A DNA stretch of 29,766 nt from Gammaproteobacteria bacterium (GTDB lineage Bacteria > Pseudomonadota > Gammaproteobacteria > Natronospirales > REEB76). The first letter of the stretch is position 1; the number at the start of each line of letters is the position of its first letter. Below, in pieces: positions 6,501-15,526 of this stretch. Location: the NCBI GenBank assembly GCA_028871235.1, contig JAGWNO010000005.1, positions 1 through 29,766 of the forward strand. The letters are read 5' to 3'. The notes under the pieces are model-generated. The model was not told where the DNA came from. It ran no database searches and saw only the letters and a program-made list of their open reading frames with translations. A program made the position numbers and the translations under genes.

Positions 6501-7949
6501 TTAACGGGTACCGCCGACAGTCAAACCGTCCACCCGCAGCGTCGGCTGGCCGACGCCCACCGGCACACTCTGACCTTCCTTGCCGCAGGTGCCGACGCCT
6601 TCATCCAGTTTGAGATCGTTCCCCACCATGCTGACGCGCGTGAGCACATCGGGGCCGTTGCCGATGAGCGTGGCGCCGCGCACCGGCCGTGTCACCTTGC
6701 CGTCCTCTATCAGATAGGCTTCGCTCGCGGAGAACACGAATTTGCCGCTGGTGATATCCACCTGGCCGCCGCCGAAGTTGACCGCATACAGCCCGCGCTG
6801 CACCGAACGGATGATCTCCTCGGGAGCATGCGGGCCGGAGCGCATGTAGGTATTGGTCATGCGCGGCATGGGCAGGTGCGCGAAGGATTCGCGCCGGCCG
6901 TTGCCGGTGGGGGCCACGCCCATGAGGCGGGCGTTGAGCTTGTCCTGCATGTAACCCCTGAGCACACCGTTCTCGATGAGAGTGGTGCACTGGGTGGGAG
7001 TGCCTTCGTCGTCGATGTTAAGCGAGCCGCGCCGCTCCCTGAGGGTGCCGTCATCCACCACCGTGCACAGCTCGGATGCCACTTTCTCGCCGACCCGGCC
7101 GGAGAATGCGGAGGTGCCCTTGCGGTTGAAATCCCCCTCCAGGCCATGGCCGATGGCTTCATGCAGCAGGATGCCCGGCCAGCCCGGACCCAGCACCACC
7201 GTCATGGCGCCCGCCGGTGCCGGTACGGCATCCAGATTCACCAGCGCCGTACGCACCGCTTCGCGCGCCAGCGCCAGGGCGCGGTCCGATTCCAGGAAAT
7301 ATCCGTAGCCGACGCGTCCGCCGCCGCCGGCATAGCCCTGCTCGCGCCGCCCATCCTGCTCGGCGATGACACTCACATTGAGACGCACCAGCGGCCGCAC
7401 GTCGGCGCTGAAAGTGCCGTCGCTGCCGGCGATCAGCACCACCTCATGCACGCCGGCAAGGTTCACCATCACCTGTTTGATGCGCGGGTCGAGGCGCCGC
7501 GCTTGTGCATCCACGCGCATGAGCAGCTGTACCTTGTCCTCATCCGCCAGGGTCGGGAGCGGATCCATGGGCAGATACAGGCGCTGTGCCGGCCGGCCTT
7601 CCCAGGCCTTGAGGGCCTGGTTGCCGCCTTGCCTGGCGATGGCGCGCGCCATATCGGCGGCACGGGTGAGCGCCGGCAGCAGAATCTCATCGGAATAGGC
7701 AAAGCCGGTCTTCTCGCCGCAGACCGCGCGCACCCCCACGCCCTGCTCGATGTTGTGGGTACCTTCCTTGACGATGCCGTCCTCCAGTCCCCAGGACTCA
7801 TGCCGCGACAGCTGGAAATAAAGATCGGCGCTGTCCACCTGGTAATCCAGGATGCGGCCGAGCACCCGCTCGATCTGCCGCTCGTCCATGCCGGCGGCGG
7901 TGAGCAGGCTTTGCCTGGCGATCTGCAGAGGGTTGTGCATCGTGTCCAT
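6501..7949 (-). CDS. tldD: metalloprotease TldD
   Basis: TldD forms a zinc-dependent protease with TldE/PmbA that degrades unfolded peptides, processes modified peptides such as microcins, and acts in toxin-antitoxin turnover. The protein is 482 aa, almost the same as the E. coli protein. The zinc motif HEAIGH is at 263-268, and the C-terminal cysteine of the third ligand motif is near 455 (GVGTCGKEGQ). The N-terminal region has the family signatures DLYFQLSRHESW, IEQGVGVRAV and KTGFAYSDE. I used the ATG at 7949; a second ATG three codons later is also possible. A -10-like TATACT lies at 7986-7991 with a poor -35, so tldD may have its own promoter, in line with the 183-bp gap to nit. The partner tldE is not in the window. 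Confidence 0.97.
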   Translation of the reverse strand: MDTMHNPLQIARQSLLTAAGMDERQIERVLGRILDYQVDSADLYFQLSRHESWGLEDGIVKEGTHNIEQGVGVRAVCGEKTGFAYSDEILLPALTRAADMARAIARQGGNQALKAWEGRPAQRLYLPMDPLPTLADEDKVQLLMRVDAQARRLDPRIKQVMVNLAGVHEVVLIAGSDGTFSADVRPLVRLNVSVIAEQDGRREQGYAGGGGRVGYGYFLESDRALALAREAVRTALVNLDAVPAPAGAMTVVLGPGWPGILLHEAIGHGLEGDFNRKGTSAFSGRVGEKVASELCTVVDDGTLRERRGSLNIDDEGTPTQCTTLIENGVLRGYMQDKLNARLMGVAPTGNGRRESFAHLPMPRMTNTYMRSGPHAPEEIIRSVQRGLYAVNFGGGQVDITSGKFVFSASEAYLIEDGKVTRPVRGATLIGNGPDVLTRVSMVGNDLKLDEGVGTCGKEGQSVPVGVGQPTLRVDGLTVGGTR

Positions 7950-8132
7950 GGTGGGTCAGATGGTTTCAGTGAATACAGGATGCTGAGTATAGTCAGGCGC
8001 CCGCAGAAAAATCTGCCGTGCGGTGCATTGAAATAAGAATTCCTTCATCGTGTCACCGAAGGCCTGCAATGCAGGTGTGTGCTGCTGCATGCACGCGCGG
8101 CCGTGTGGAGGTTCGCGCATCCGGTAATACCG

Positions 8133-8945
8133 TTACAGGCGGCGATGCCGCAGCGCCGGGAAACGTGCCCGCAGGCGCGCCTGCTGTTCCGTATCAATCA
8201 CCGCCAGCACCACCCCGGGTTCCTTGGCGCGCTCGGCGATCAACTCGCCCCAGGGATCCACGATCATGGAGTGGCCCCAGGTCTCGCGGCCGTTGGCGTG
8301 GCGGCCGGTCTGGGCGGCGCTGATCAGGAACGCCAGGTTCTCCACGGCGCGGGCGCGGTTCAGCAGGTTCCAGTGCGCCTGGCCGGTGGTGCGCGTGAAC
8401 GCCGCGGGCACGACAAACAGTGCGGCGCCCTGGGCGGCGAGCTCGCGGTAGAGCTCGGGAAAGCGCAGGTCGTAGCAAACGCTGAGGCCGAGTCTGCCAA
8501 ACGGCGTGTCCACCACCACCGCGCGGCTGCCCGGCGCGGTGCGCGCCGACTCATTATAGGACTCGCCGTTGGCATTCACCTGCACGTCGAACAGATGGAT
8601 CTTGTCGTAGAACGCCACCCGCTGCCCGCGCGGGTCGTATACCGGTGAGCGCGCGTACACCTTGCCGCCGCCGGCCAGCACCGGCACGGTGCCGCCCACG
8701 ATCCACACCCGCAGGTTGAGGGCCTTCTCGGCGAGGAAATCCTGGATGGTGCCGCTGCCGTCCAGTTCCCCCGCCTGCACGCGCTCGGCGTCGCTCCTCG
8801 CCATGAGCGCGAAGTTCTCCGGCAGCACGATGAGTTCCGCGCCCTGGGCGGCCGCCTTGGCCATGAGCTTGCCCGCCTCGCGCAGGTTGGCAGTGACCTC
8901 GGCGGCGGAACTCATCTGCACGGCCGCCAGCTTGTGCACGCTCAC
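8133..8945 (-). CDS. carbon-nitrogen hydrolase, Nit-type amidase (likely deaminated glutathione amidase)
   Basis: A nitrilase-superfamily amidase of 270 aa, cytoplasmic. The Glu-Lys-Cys triad is visible as Glu43 (LPENF), Lys115 (YDKIHLFD) and Cys157 (SVCYDLRFPELYRELA). The sequence is closest in character to Nit1/YbeM-type enzymes, which repair deaminated glutathione; omega-amidase activity on alpha-ketoglutaramate is the main alternative. The GTG at 8945 overlaps the stop of the upstream gene by four bases (GTGA), so translation is coupled. In many Gammaproteobacteria this gene lies between yhdP and tldD, as here. About 183 bp separate it from tldD. Confidence 0.9.
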   Translation of the reverse strand: MSVHKLAAVQMSSAAEVTANLREAGKLMAKAAAQGAELIVLPENFALMARSDAERVQAGELDGSGTIQDFLAEKALNLRVWIVGGTVPVLAGGGKVYARSPVYDPRGQRVAFYDKIHLFDVQVNANGESYNESARTAPGSRAVVVDTPFGRLGLSVCYDLRFPELYRELAAQGAALFVVPAAFTRTTGQAHWNLLNRARAVENLAFLISAAQTGRHANGRETWGHSMIVDPWGELIAERAKEPGVVLAVIDTEQQARLRARFPALRHRRL

Positions 8946-9274
8946 GGTTCCACCGCCAGCGTGATGCTGTTCTCGTCCTGGCCGCTGACGCGCTTGTCGA
9001 TCCGAGCCGAAGGCACGCCCAGCGCCACCAGCCAGTCACTGAGCTCGCTGGACCACAGGCTGCCGATGTCGTCTCCCGAATGCAGGATGACAAGCCGCGA
9101 CCCGGGATGACGCAGCCAATCCTGAAGCGCGGCGCGCACCGGCGGCATCTGCGCCACCTCCGCGCCGTTGCGCGGCTGCATCCACAGGTCGGCGGTGATG
9201 GTGTAGTTCGCCGCCTGTGCGGCGTTCAGCCACAGCAGGGTGCTGCCCAGCAGGAAATACAGGATGCGTTTCAT
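8942..9274 (-). CDS. small exported protein of unknown function
   Basis: I do not recognise the family firmly. The protein is 110 aa with a clear signal peptide (MKRILYFLLGSTLLWLNAAQA, about 21 aa, cited as positions 1-21), so it is probably periplasmic. The mature part has RLVILHSGDDIGSLWSSELS followed by DWLVALGVPSARI. This resembles the beta-alpha-beta half of an OmpA-type peptidoglycan-binding fold (G.D..G.....LS...V...L...GV...RI), but it is too short for the whole fold. I chose the ATG at 9274, which gives the signal peptide; the frame extends further upstream into yhdP. It begins 16 bp after yhdP and overlaps nit by four bases, so it belongs to the yhdP-nit operon. A role near the envelope with YhdP is inference. 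Confidence 0.8.
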   Translation of the reverse strand: MKRILYFLLGSTLLWLNAAQAANYTITADLWMQPRNGAEVAQMPPVRAALQDWLRHPGSRLVILHSGDDIGSLWSSELSDWLVALGVPSARIDKRVSGQDENSITLAVEP

Positions 9275-9290
9275 GGTGGTGAGGCGCTGT

Positions 9291-12200
9291 CTAATGCGGC
9301 GGCGGGGCGGCCTGCTTGTGTTGCGTGACGTTTTCCAGCACCGGATTATCCCACGTCCCGGTGAGATGGTAGCGCACCTCGCCCGCGGCACTGATGGGCT
9401 TCTTGAATACTTCGGTGAGCAGCCATACCACGGCACCCACACCCACGCCGGCGGCGAGCGCACCGACCACCGGCAGTGTGGACCCCACGCTGGTGTCGAC
9501 GATCAGCGCCTCGTCGAAATCATGGCTCACCAGGCCGGTGCGGCCGATCACATGGATTTTCGCCGCCGGTCCGGCCACCGTCATGTCGCTGGTGTAAGCG
9601 TTGCCCTGCGACAGAGTGAAGTCGCCTTCGATGGAATCGTAGGCGAAACCCTTGCCGAACACGTCGCTGAAATTGAGCAGCAGCCGCTGCGGCAGGGCAT
9701 TGATGCTGAGCAGGCCGAATATGCGGCCGACACCCGGCTTCACTTCCAGCAGCTGGCCGTGCTGCAGTTTGAGGTGCATCGTGCCGTTCAGGGTCTTGAG
9801 GATTTCACCGAAAGGCCCGCCCTGCCAGTTGAGGTTCGCCTGCAATTCGCCCTGGTCACCGGTGATACCCGCCTGATAGCCGAACGCCTGCAGGGTCTTG
9901 GCCACATCCCTGCTGTGCAGCTGCACCGCCAGTGTACTGTTCTGTTTGCCCCCCGCCTGGCTGGTCCATTGCCCGCTGCCGCTGAGGGTGTACGCGGTGT
10001 CGCCCACGGATAGATCCCGGAGTGCCACGCCGTCCGCCTGCGGCACCAGTTCCGCCCGCACCGCATCCAGCAGCATATCGCCGTAACGCAATTGCCGGCT
10101 GCTGAAGCGCAGCGCCGGCACATCCTTTGGATCCAGTTGCGCGCCGGGGCGGGGGCGCTTATCCGCGGGATGCGGTGTGACCGTCACCATGTCCATGGCG
10201 GCGATGATGGGATGGGCCGCATCCGGGGCGGGGGGCAAGGTGATGCGGCCGCTGACGGCGGTGCTCGCCAAGTCAAGCTGCCAGCCCTGCGCTGCGCGCG
10301 TGAGCTGCGCATGCAGCCGTTCTATATGCTGGCCCAAACCCGCGAACCGGCCGATCTCGAGATCCACGCTGTGCAGCAGTGGCGGCAACAGGGGACCGTG
10401 GGAGGCACCGGTAACAAAGTGTCGCCAGTCATCCAGCGACAGCTCCTGCATGGCGCCGCTGATGGAAAGGCCGCTGGCCGCCGGCGGCGGCGGTGAGCCG
10501 GGCCCCAGGTGCACATCGCCATTACGGAATTCCCAGTTGCCGCCGCGGGTGTCGAACACCAGCACAGCGGCGGCACGGTCCATATAGTCCGCCTGCAGGA
10601 TCATGCTGTTTGCATTGCCACCCGGTGTGAGTCCGGCCGCAAGGCGCACCGCGGCGCCGGCGGGTTTGCCAAACGGTGCCGGCAGGTTGACGCCGAGCCC
10701 CTGCAGATTGGAACTCAAGCTGAGCGACAGGCCGGTGTGGCGGCGAACCGGATTATTGGAGATGCGGCCGTCGATCTGCCAGGCAGTCCGGCCGTTCAGG
10801 ATTTCCGGGTCCGGCAGGCGCAGCGCCGCCGTGAGCGTAGTGGCGTCGGCGGCACCCGCGGCGGTGAACAGCGTGACACCTGCGGCAGCGCCGCTGCCGG
10901 GATGCAGGTTGATACTGACGGGTTCACCCAACAGCATGCCCCGCAGGTTTTTTGCGGCAACACCGTCGGCGGTGAATGTCACGGCGCCGTTCAATCTGCT
11001 CAAGCGCCACTGTGGCTGACCAGCCACGGCCACACTGGCATTGGCGAGCGCCGCCGTGCCGCGCAGCGCGAACCTCTCCGGCTGCTCCACCGGCAACACC
11101 AGGTGCAGGGTCACGTCACTGCGGCCGCCGGCCTGCAGCTTGTCCAGGTATTGACCGAAGCGTCCCTTGAGCGGGCCGCTGCGCAGGAAATCCAGCGTCG
11201 CCTGAGCGCCGCCGCGGGCCGTGCCGTCGATCTCCAGCACCCCGGTGCTGAGATCGGCGAAGCGCGCGGTGACACCGCCGATGTCATCCCCCAGCACCGT
11301 GCCGCCGCGTACCGCCACCTGCATGCCGGCACCCTTGAACTCGACCTCCGCATCCAGGTTCTGCACCTGCGGCCAGCCGACGGCGTAATCCAGGCTGCCG
11401 TTGAGCAGATGGAAACGGATATCGAATACCCCGCCACCGTGATCGAAGGGAAAATCCTTGAGCTTGCCGTGCAGCGCCAGACTGCCGCTGGGCACCTGGC
11501 CGCCGGCGATGGAGCTGTCCAGCCACGCCACCACCGGTTGCGGCATGATGCCCACCGGGAAATAGGCGGACTTGTTGCGGACATCGGCATCGGCCACGCT
11601 GGCATCCACAGCGATCACCGGGGAACTGCCGTCGGCGGGAAACAGCAGGCTGCCTTTGGCGCGCGCCCGGGCATCCGCGTTCACCACCGCGAGATCATCC
11701 GTGGCGATGCGCCAACCCCGGGTATCATGTTGAAACTGCACATCGGCGCTGAGAGTGGTCGCGTACAGCGGTCCGCGGAACAGGTGCGGGAAGCTCAGCG
11801 TGCCATCCTGGGTCGCCAGCGTCAGCAGGCCGCCGTCCTGATCGAGCTGCAGCCGGCCGTCCAGGCCGGTGAATCCCGGGATGTGGCCGTCCGCCTGCAC
11901 GCCCAGGTCGGTGAACCGGCCGCGCGCCTGCCATGCCCCCGGAGATTTGCCGCGCAACCGTATCGCGAATGCGGCATCCGTCACATCCCCCTGGGGCGAA
12001 AGCCGCAACAGCCTGGCCGTGGTGCCGGAAAAATCCGCCGGCAACCAGCTGGCGAGCGTCACCAGATCCTGCAGGCGCAGAAAGTTGGCATCACCGGACC
12101 ACAGTCCGCCGCCCGCCGGATCCCGGGCGTATTGCAAGCTGAAGTGACTGACGGGCCAGGCATCGGCGCCACGTTGCAGCCGCAGATTATCGCCGCTCAG

Positions 12201-13139
12201 ACGCCAGCCATCGTCACTGCGGGTCCAGTCCACGCTGCCGGTGAGGGTGTTGAACCCGTTTGCCGGTGAACCGAGACCCGGCAGGAATACATCATGGGCA
12301 TTCATGCTCACCGACAGGCTGCGCAGTTGCGCGCCCTGCCCGTCGAGCTGCGCGCGCAAATCCAGCAGGCCGCTGGTGAAGCGGCCGTCGTAGGCCGGCC
12401 AGTAGGCCAGCATCCGCGGCAGATCGAGCCCGGCGCCCTGCACGCCGGCCTGCCACCTCCAGGCTTCCGGCTTGAGCCCCTCACCCTCCACCCGCACGTC
12501 GAAAGACAGGCTACGGCCCAGGCCGGCCGGCAACATGACGCTGCCGGACAAGCGATGGCTGTCGGCGGAATTATCCAGATCGAGATCGATGTCCTTGAAC
12601 AGCAGCGGCGTCGGCATGCGTGCGTCATGGAAGGTCAGTTCGCCATGGCGGATGATCACGGCGGCGCGCTGCGCGAAAGTCTCGTCAGCGAGGCGGCGCC
12701 AGTCGGTATTCTCGCCGCCGGCACCGCCGCTGAGACCGCGGATGCTGAATACGCCGGCGCGATCCCGCTCCGCCACCAGCTGCGGCTGGATCAGCTCGAT
12801 ACGACTCGGCCGCGATACCTCGCCATGCAACAAGGCACGCAAGCTGATGCCGAGACGGATCTCACGCGCCTCCGTCACCACCCGCTGCCGGTCGTGGGAC
12901 AGGATACGCACCTGCTCGAGGGTGATCTCCGGACCGTACCAGTCCCAGCGCGCGCCCATGGCGACGATGCTCACCGGACGGCCGAGCACGCGGCTCGCCC
13001 AGGTTTCCACCGTGGTGCGGTAGCCGGGCACCAGCGGCGCGAACAGGCGGAACAGCCCTGCGCCGGTGGCCAGCACGATCACCGCCGCCGCGAACAGGCC
13101 GGCGGTCCATTTCCACAGCCGCTGCTGCCAGGTCCTCAC
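9291..13139 (-). CDS. yhdP: AsmA-family intermembrane phospholipid transport protein YhdP
   Basis: YhdP is a very long inner-membrane protein whose periplasmic part forms a hydrophobic groove that carries phospholipids to the outer membrane, redundantly with TamB and YdbH. The protein is 1282 aa, close to the 1266 of E. coli. One membrane anchor is at about residues 12-35 (WTAGLFAAAVIVLATGAGLF). It is followed by repeated beta-rich segments typical of DUF3971 and a C-terminal AsmA-like region ending with YDSIEGDFTLSQG, GRTGLVSHDFDE and a hydrophobic VVGALAAGVGVGAVVWLL stretch, all family hallmarks. The start is GTG at 13139, preceded by GGGAGAG; the overlapping ATG there meets a stop at once. 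It lies 64 bp after rng, as in many gammaproteobacterial maf-rng-yhdP clusters. Confidence 0.95.
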   Translation of the reverse strand: MRTWQQRLWKWTAGLFAAAVIVLATGAGLFRLFAPLVPGYRTTVETWASRVLGRPVSIVAMGARWDWYGPEITLEQVRILSHDRQRVVTEAREIRLGISLRALLHGEVSRPSRIELIQPQLVAERDRAGVFSIRGLSGGAGGENTDWRRLADETFAQRAAVIIRHGELTFHDARMPTPLLFKDIDLDLDNSADSHRLSGSVMLPAGLGRSLSFDVRVEGEGLKPEAWRWQAGVQGAGLDLPRMLAYWPAYDGRFTSGLLDLRAQLDGQGAQLRSLSVSMNAHDVFLPGLGSPANGFNTLTGSVDWTRSDDGWRLSGDNLRLQRGADAWPVSHFSLQYARDPAGGGLWSGDANFLRLQDLVTLASWLPADFSGTTARLLRLSPQGDVTDAAFAIRLRGKSPGAWQARGRFTDLGVQADGHIPGFTGLDGRLQLDQDGGLLTLATQDGTLSFPHLFRGPLYATTLSADVQFQHDTRGWRIATDDLAVVNADARARAKGSLLFPADGSSPVIAVDASVADADVRNKSAYFPVGIMPQPVVAWLDSSIAGGQVPSGSLALHGKLKDFPFDHGGGVFDIRFHLLNGSLDYAVGWPQVQNLDAEVEFKGAGMQVAVRGGTVLGDDIGGVTARFADLSTGVLEIDGTARGGAQATLDFLRSGPLKGRFGQYLDKLQAGGRSDVTLHLVLPVEQPERFALRGTAALANASVAVAGQPQWRLSRLNGAVTFTADGVAAKNLRGMLLGEPVSINLHPGSGAAAGVTLFTAAGAADATTLTAALRLPDPEILNGRTAWQIDGRISNNPVRRHTGLSLSLSSNLQGLGVNLPAPFGKPAGAAVRLAAGLTPGGNANSMILQADYMDRAAAVLVFDTRGGNWEFRNGDVHLGPGSPPPPAASGLSISGAMQELSLDDWRHFVTGASHGPLLPPLLHSVDLEIGRFAGLGQHIERLHAQLTRAAQGWQLDLASTAVSGRITLPPAPDAAHPIIAAMDMVTVTPHPADKRPRPGAQLDPKDVPALRFSSRQLRYGDMLLDAVRAELVPQADGVALRDLSVGDTAYTLSGSGQWTSQAGGKQNSTLAVQLHSRDVAKTLQAFGYQAGITGDQGELQANLNWQGGPFGEILKTLNGTMHLKLQHGQLLEVKPGVGRIFGLLSINALPQRLLLNFSDVFGKGFAYDSIEGDFTLSQGNAYTSDMTVAGPAAKIHVIGRTGLVSHDFDEALIVDTSVGSTLPVVGALAAGVGVGAVVWLLTEVFKKPISAAGEVRYHLTGTWDNPVLENVTQHKQAAPPPH

Positions 13140-13203
13140 ATGCTCTCCCGGCGATCCTTGGGGACTGCATCATGTCCGGCGCGGCGGGTACACGGGGAGC
13201 CGA

Positions 13204-14670
13204 TCACATGGGCACCACATCGAATTGCTCCTGGCCGTACAGGGCTTCCGCCTGCAGACGGATGGCCTTGCCGACCTGCGCCTCCAGCTCGGCGAGGCTG
13301 GTGGATTCCTCATCCAGCAGCATTTCCACCACCTCCTGGGAAGCCAAAACACGCAGTTCCCGCACCTCATACTGGCGCGCCTCCCGCAGAATCTCACGGA
13401 AGATGTCGTAGCACACCGTCTCCGGTGTCTTCAGCGAGCCGCGGCCGTTGCAGGTAGGACAAGGCATGCACAGGATGTGTTCCAGGCTTTCGCGGGTGCG
13501 CTTGCGCGTCATCTCCACCAGCCCGAGCGCCGATAGCTCCGTGACCTGGGTCTTGGCATGATCCCTGGCAAGACCCTGTTGCAGCGCCTGCGATACCAGT
13601 TGCCTGTGCTCCGCGTCGGTCATATCTATGAAATCGATGATGATGATGCCGCCGAGGTTGCGCAACCTGAGCTGTCGGGCGATGGGCTGAGCCGCTTCCA
13701 GGTTGGTCTTGAGGATGGTCTCTTCCAGGTTGCGGTGACCCACGTAGGCACCGGTGTTCACGTCGATGGTAGTCATGGCCTCGGTCTGGTCGATGATCAG
13801 GTGGCCGCCGGACTTCAGCTGCACCTTGCGCTCCAGCGCCTTCTGGATCTCGTCCTCGATGCCATAGAGCTCGAAGATCGGCCGGCTGCCGGTGTAATGC
13901 TCGATGCGCGCCGTCATCTGCGGGATGAACATCTGCGTGAAGGCACGCATGCGTTCGCAGGCCTCCGCCGAATCCACCCGCACGTGTTCCATCTCGCTGC
14001 CAAACAGGTCCCGCAGGATGCGCACCGCGAGCGGCAGGTCCCCGTGCACCAGCGTGCCGGCGCTTGCACCGTCCGCCTGCGCGCGGATGTTCTCCCACAG
14101 CTTGTTGAGAAACAGCATGTCGGCACGCAGCGCTTCCGGCGCCGCACCTTCGCCGGCAGTGCGCACGATATAACCGCCGCCGCCGCCATCCGCGAACACC
14201 TGCAGCAGTTCCCGCAGCCGGGCGCGTTCCGCCGCCTCCTCGATACGAGTGGACAGACCGACGCCCTTGCCGCCCGGCAGGTACACGAGGTAGCGTGAAG
14301 GTATGCTGATGTGCGTGGTGAGGCGCGCGCCCTTGGTACCCAGCGGATCCTTGAGCACCTGCACCAGTATCTCCTTGCCTTCGTGCAGCAACCCGCGGAT
14401 GTCGGCGGGTTCGCCGCCCTCATAATCGTGTTCGCCGTAGGCCACCTTGGCGATGTCGGCAGCGTGCAGGAACGCGGTGCGCTCCAGACCCACGTCGATG
14501 AACGCCGCCTGCATACCCGGCAGCACCCGCGATACCCTGCCTTTATATATATTGCCCACCAGGCCGCGGCGACGGGTGCGCTCTATATGCAGCTCCTGCA
14601 GCACACCGTCCGCCAGCTGCGCCACGCGGGTCTCGCGCGGCGTCACGTTGATCAGTATCTCTTCGCTCAT
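13204..14670 (-). CDS. rng: ribonuclease G
   Basis: RNase G is an endoribonuclease that matures the 5' end of 16S rRNA and degrades some mRNAs. The protein is 488 aa against 489 in E. coli. An S1 RNA-binding domain covers about residues 36-120 (GNIYKGRV, MQAAFIDVGLERTAFLH). The catalytic magnesium aspartates are Asp303 (TTIDVNTGAYVG) and Asp346 (IIIDFIDM). The zinc-link cysteines are Cys404 and Cys407 (CPTCNGRG). The ATG at 14670 gives MSEEILINVTPRETRVA, the standard N-terminus, with GGGGAC upstream; the longer frame runs into repeat DNA. It follows maf after 103 bp of repeat-containing DNA and precedes yhdP. It lacks the long C-terminal scaffold of RNase E, so it is RNase G. Confidence 0.97.
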   Translation of the reverse strand: MSEEILINVTPRETRVAQLADGVLQELHIERTRRRGLVGNIYKGRVSRVLPGMQAAFIDVGLERTAFLHAADIAKVAYGEHDYEGGEPADIRGLLHEGKEILVQVLKDPLGTKGARLTTHISIPSRYLVYLPGGKGVGLSTRIEEAAERARLRELLQVFADGGGGGYIVRTAGEGAAPEALRADMLFLNKLWENIRAQADGASAGTLVHGDLPLAVRILRDLFGSEMEHVRVDSAEACERMRAFTQMFIPQMTARIEHYTGSRPIFELYGIEDEIQKALERKVQLKSGGHLIIDQTEAMTTIDVNTGAYVGHRNLEETILKTNLEAAQPIARQLRLRNLGGIIIIDFIDMTDAEHRQLVSQALQQGLARDHAKTQVTELSALGLVEMTRKRTRESLEHILCMPCPTCNGRGSLKTPETVCYDIFREILREARQYEVRELRVLASQEVVEMLLDEESTSLAELEAQVGKAIRLQAEALYGQEQFDVVPM

Positions 14671-14691
14671 AAAGTCCCCGGGGCGGCGAAA

Positions 14692-14787
14692 AAGTGAGGC
14701 AGTGAGGTGTAATAGACGCGCAAGTTTCCCATTCTCTTTTCGCAGCACACAGTACGCAGCACTTTCTTGCTCCTCACTCCCTCACTT
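14692..14787. repeat. inverted repeat made of GTGAGG units between maf and rng
   Basis: AAGTGAGGCAGTGAGG (14692-14707) and CCTCACTCCCTCACTT (14772-14787) are inverted copies with one mismatch in 16, separated by 64 bases. The right arm includes the maf stop codon (14774-14776). The units are the same GTGAGGN heptamer as the arrays near rlmH. In RNA the arms could pair and close off the maf-rng spacer. Confidence 0.7.
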
Positions 14788-15379
14788 CCGCCTTCATATT
14801 ATTGCTACCCAGGATCTGCAATCCCGTTTGTGCCAGCAACTGCGCCGTCTCATGCAGCGGCAGACCCATGACGCCGGAATAACTGCCTTCGAGACGGCTG
14901 ATGAACACCGCGCCCCGTCCCTGGATGGCGTAGCCGCCGGCCTTGTCCGCCGGTTCGCCGCTCTCCCAATAGGCCGCCGCCTCCCCGGGCGCGAGGGCCC
15001 GGAAGGTGACGGTGCTGGTGCTCAGGGCCTGCCGCAGCCGGTCCGCGTGCCACAGCGCCACTGCCGATAATACTTGATGGCTGCGCCCCGACAGCCGCGC
15101 CAGCATGGCGAGCCCCGCCGCCCGGTCCGCCGGCTTGCCGAGGATGACCCCGTCCACCGCCACCGCCGTATCCGCCGCCAGCACCGGCCCCATGGCCTCC
15201 CTGCCCAGGACCCGGACTGCCGCCATGACTTTGGCCGCCGCCAGCCGCTGCACGTAAGCCGCCGGCGTCTCCCCGGGGTGCGCGGTCTCGTCCACCGCGG
15301 CGCTCATCACCGCGAAATGCACACCGAGTTGCCGCAGCAATGCGGCGCGGCGCGGCGATTGGGAAGCGAGATGGATCAC
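14774..15379 (-). CDS. maf: Maf-family nucleotide pyrophosphatase (YhdE type, dTTP/UTP)
   Basis: Maf/YhdE hydrolyses dTTP, UTP and modified pyrimidine nucleotides to monophosphates, cleaning the nucleotide pool. The protein is 201 aa. Residues 4-15 (LASQSPRRAALL) are the phosphate-binding start. AADTAVAVDGVILGKP around Asp70 holds the catalytic aspartate and fits the YhdE rather than the YceF subgroup. GGYAIQGRGAVFISRLEGSYSGVMGLPL is the closing family block (cited in part). The start is GTG at 15379 with AAG just upstream; no other start exists in frame nearby. The last codons and stop (KAEVRE) are written in GTGAGG repeat sequence. It is the first gene of the maf-rng-yhdP-nit-tldD group, and its promoter should lie in the 147 bp shared with the divergent DUF535 gene. 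Confidence 0.95.
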   Translation of the reverse strand: MIHLASQSPRRAALLRQLGVHFAVMSAAVDETAHPGETPAAYVQRLAAAKVMAAVRVLGREAMGPVLAADTAVAVDGVILGKPADRAAGLAMLARLSGRSHQVLSAVALWHADRLRQALSTSTVTFRALAPGEAAAYWESGEPADKAGGYAIQGRGAVFISRLEGSYSGVMGLPLHETAQLLAQTGLQILGSNNMKAEVRE

Positions 15380-15526
15380 CTTACGCCGCCATGCGTGCCA
15401 GTTTGAAGCGACAACAGTCCATAATTACCCGGAGTTAATCGAAAATAACCAGGTTGACGGGACCCCTTGATGTAAAACTAGCGTGTCCCATAGTAAGGAT
15501 GTCTTGGCGGCGTGTGATGCACATAT

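Noticed and set aside
10509..12269. 586-aa plus-strand open frame opposite yhdP
   Set aside because: A shadow frame of a recognised gene; it has no ribosome binding site or protein motif of its own.
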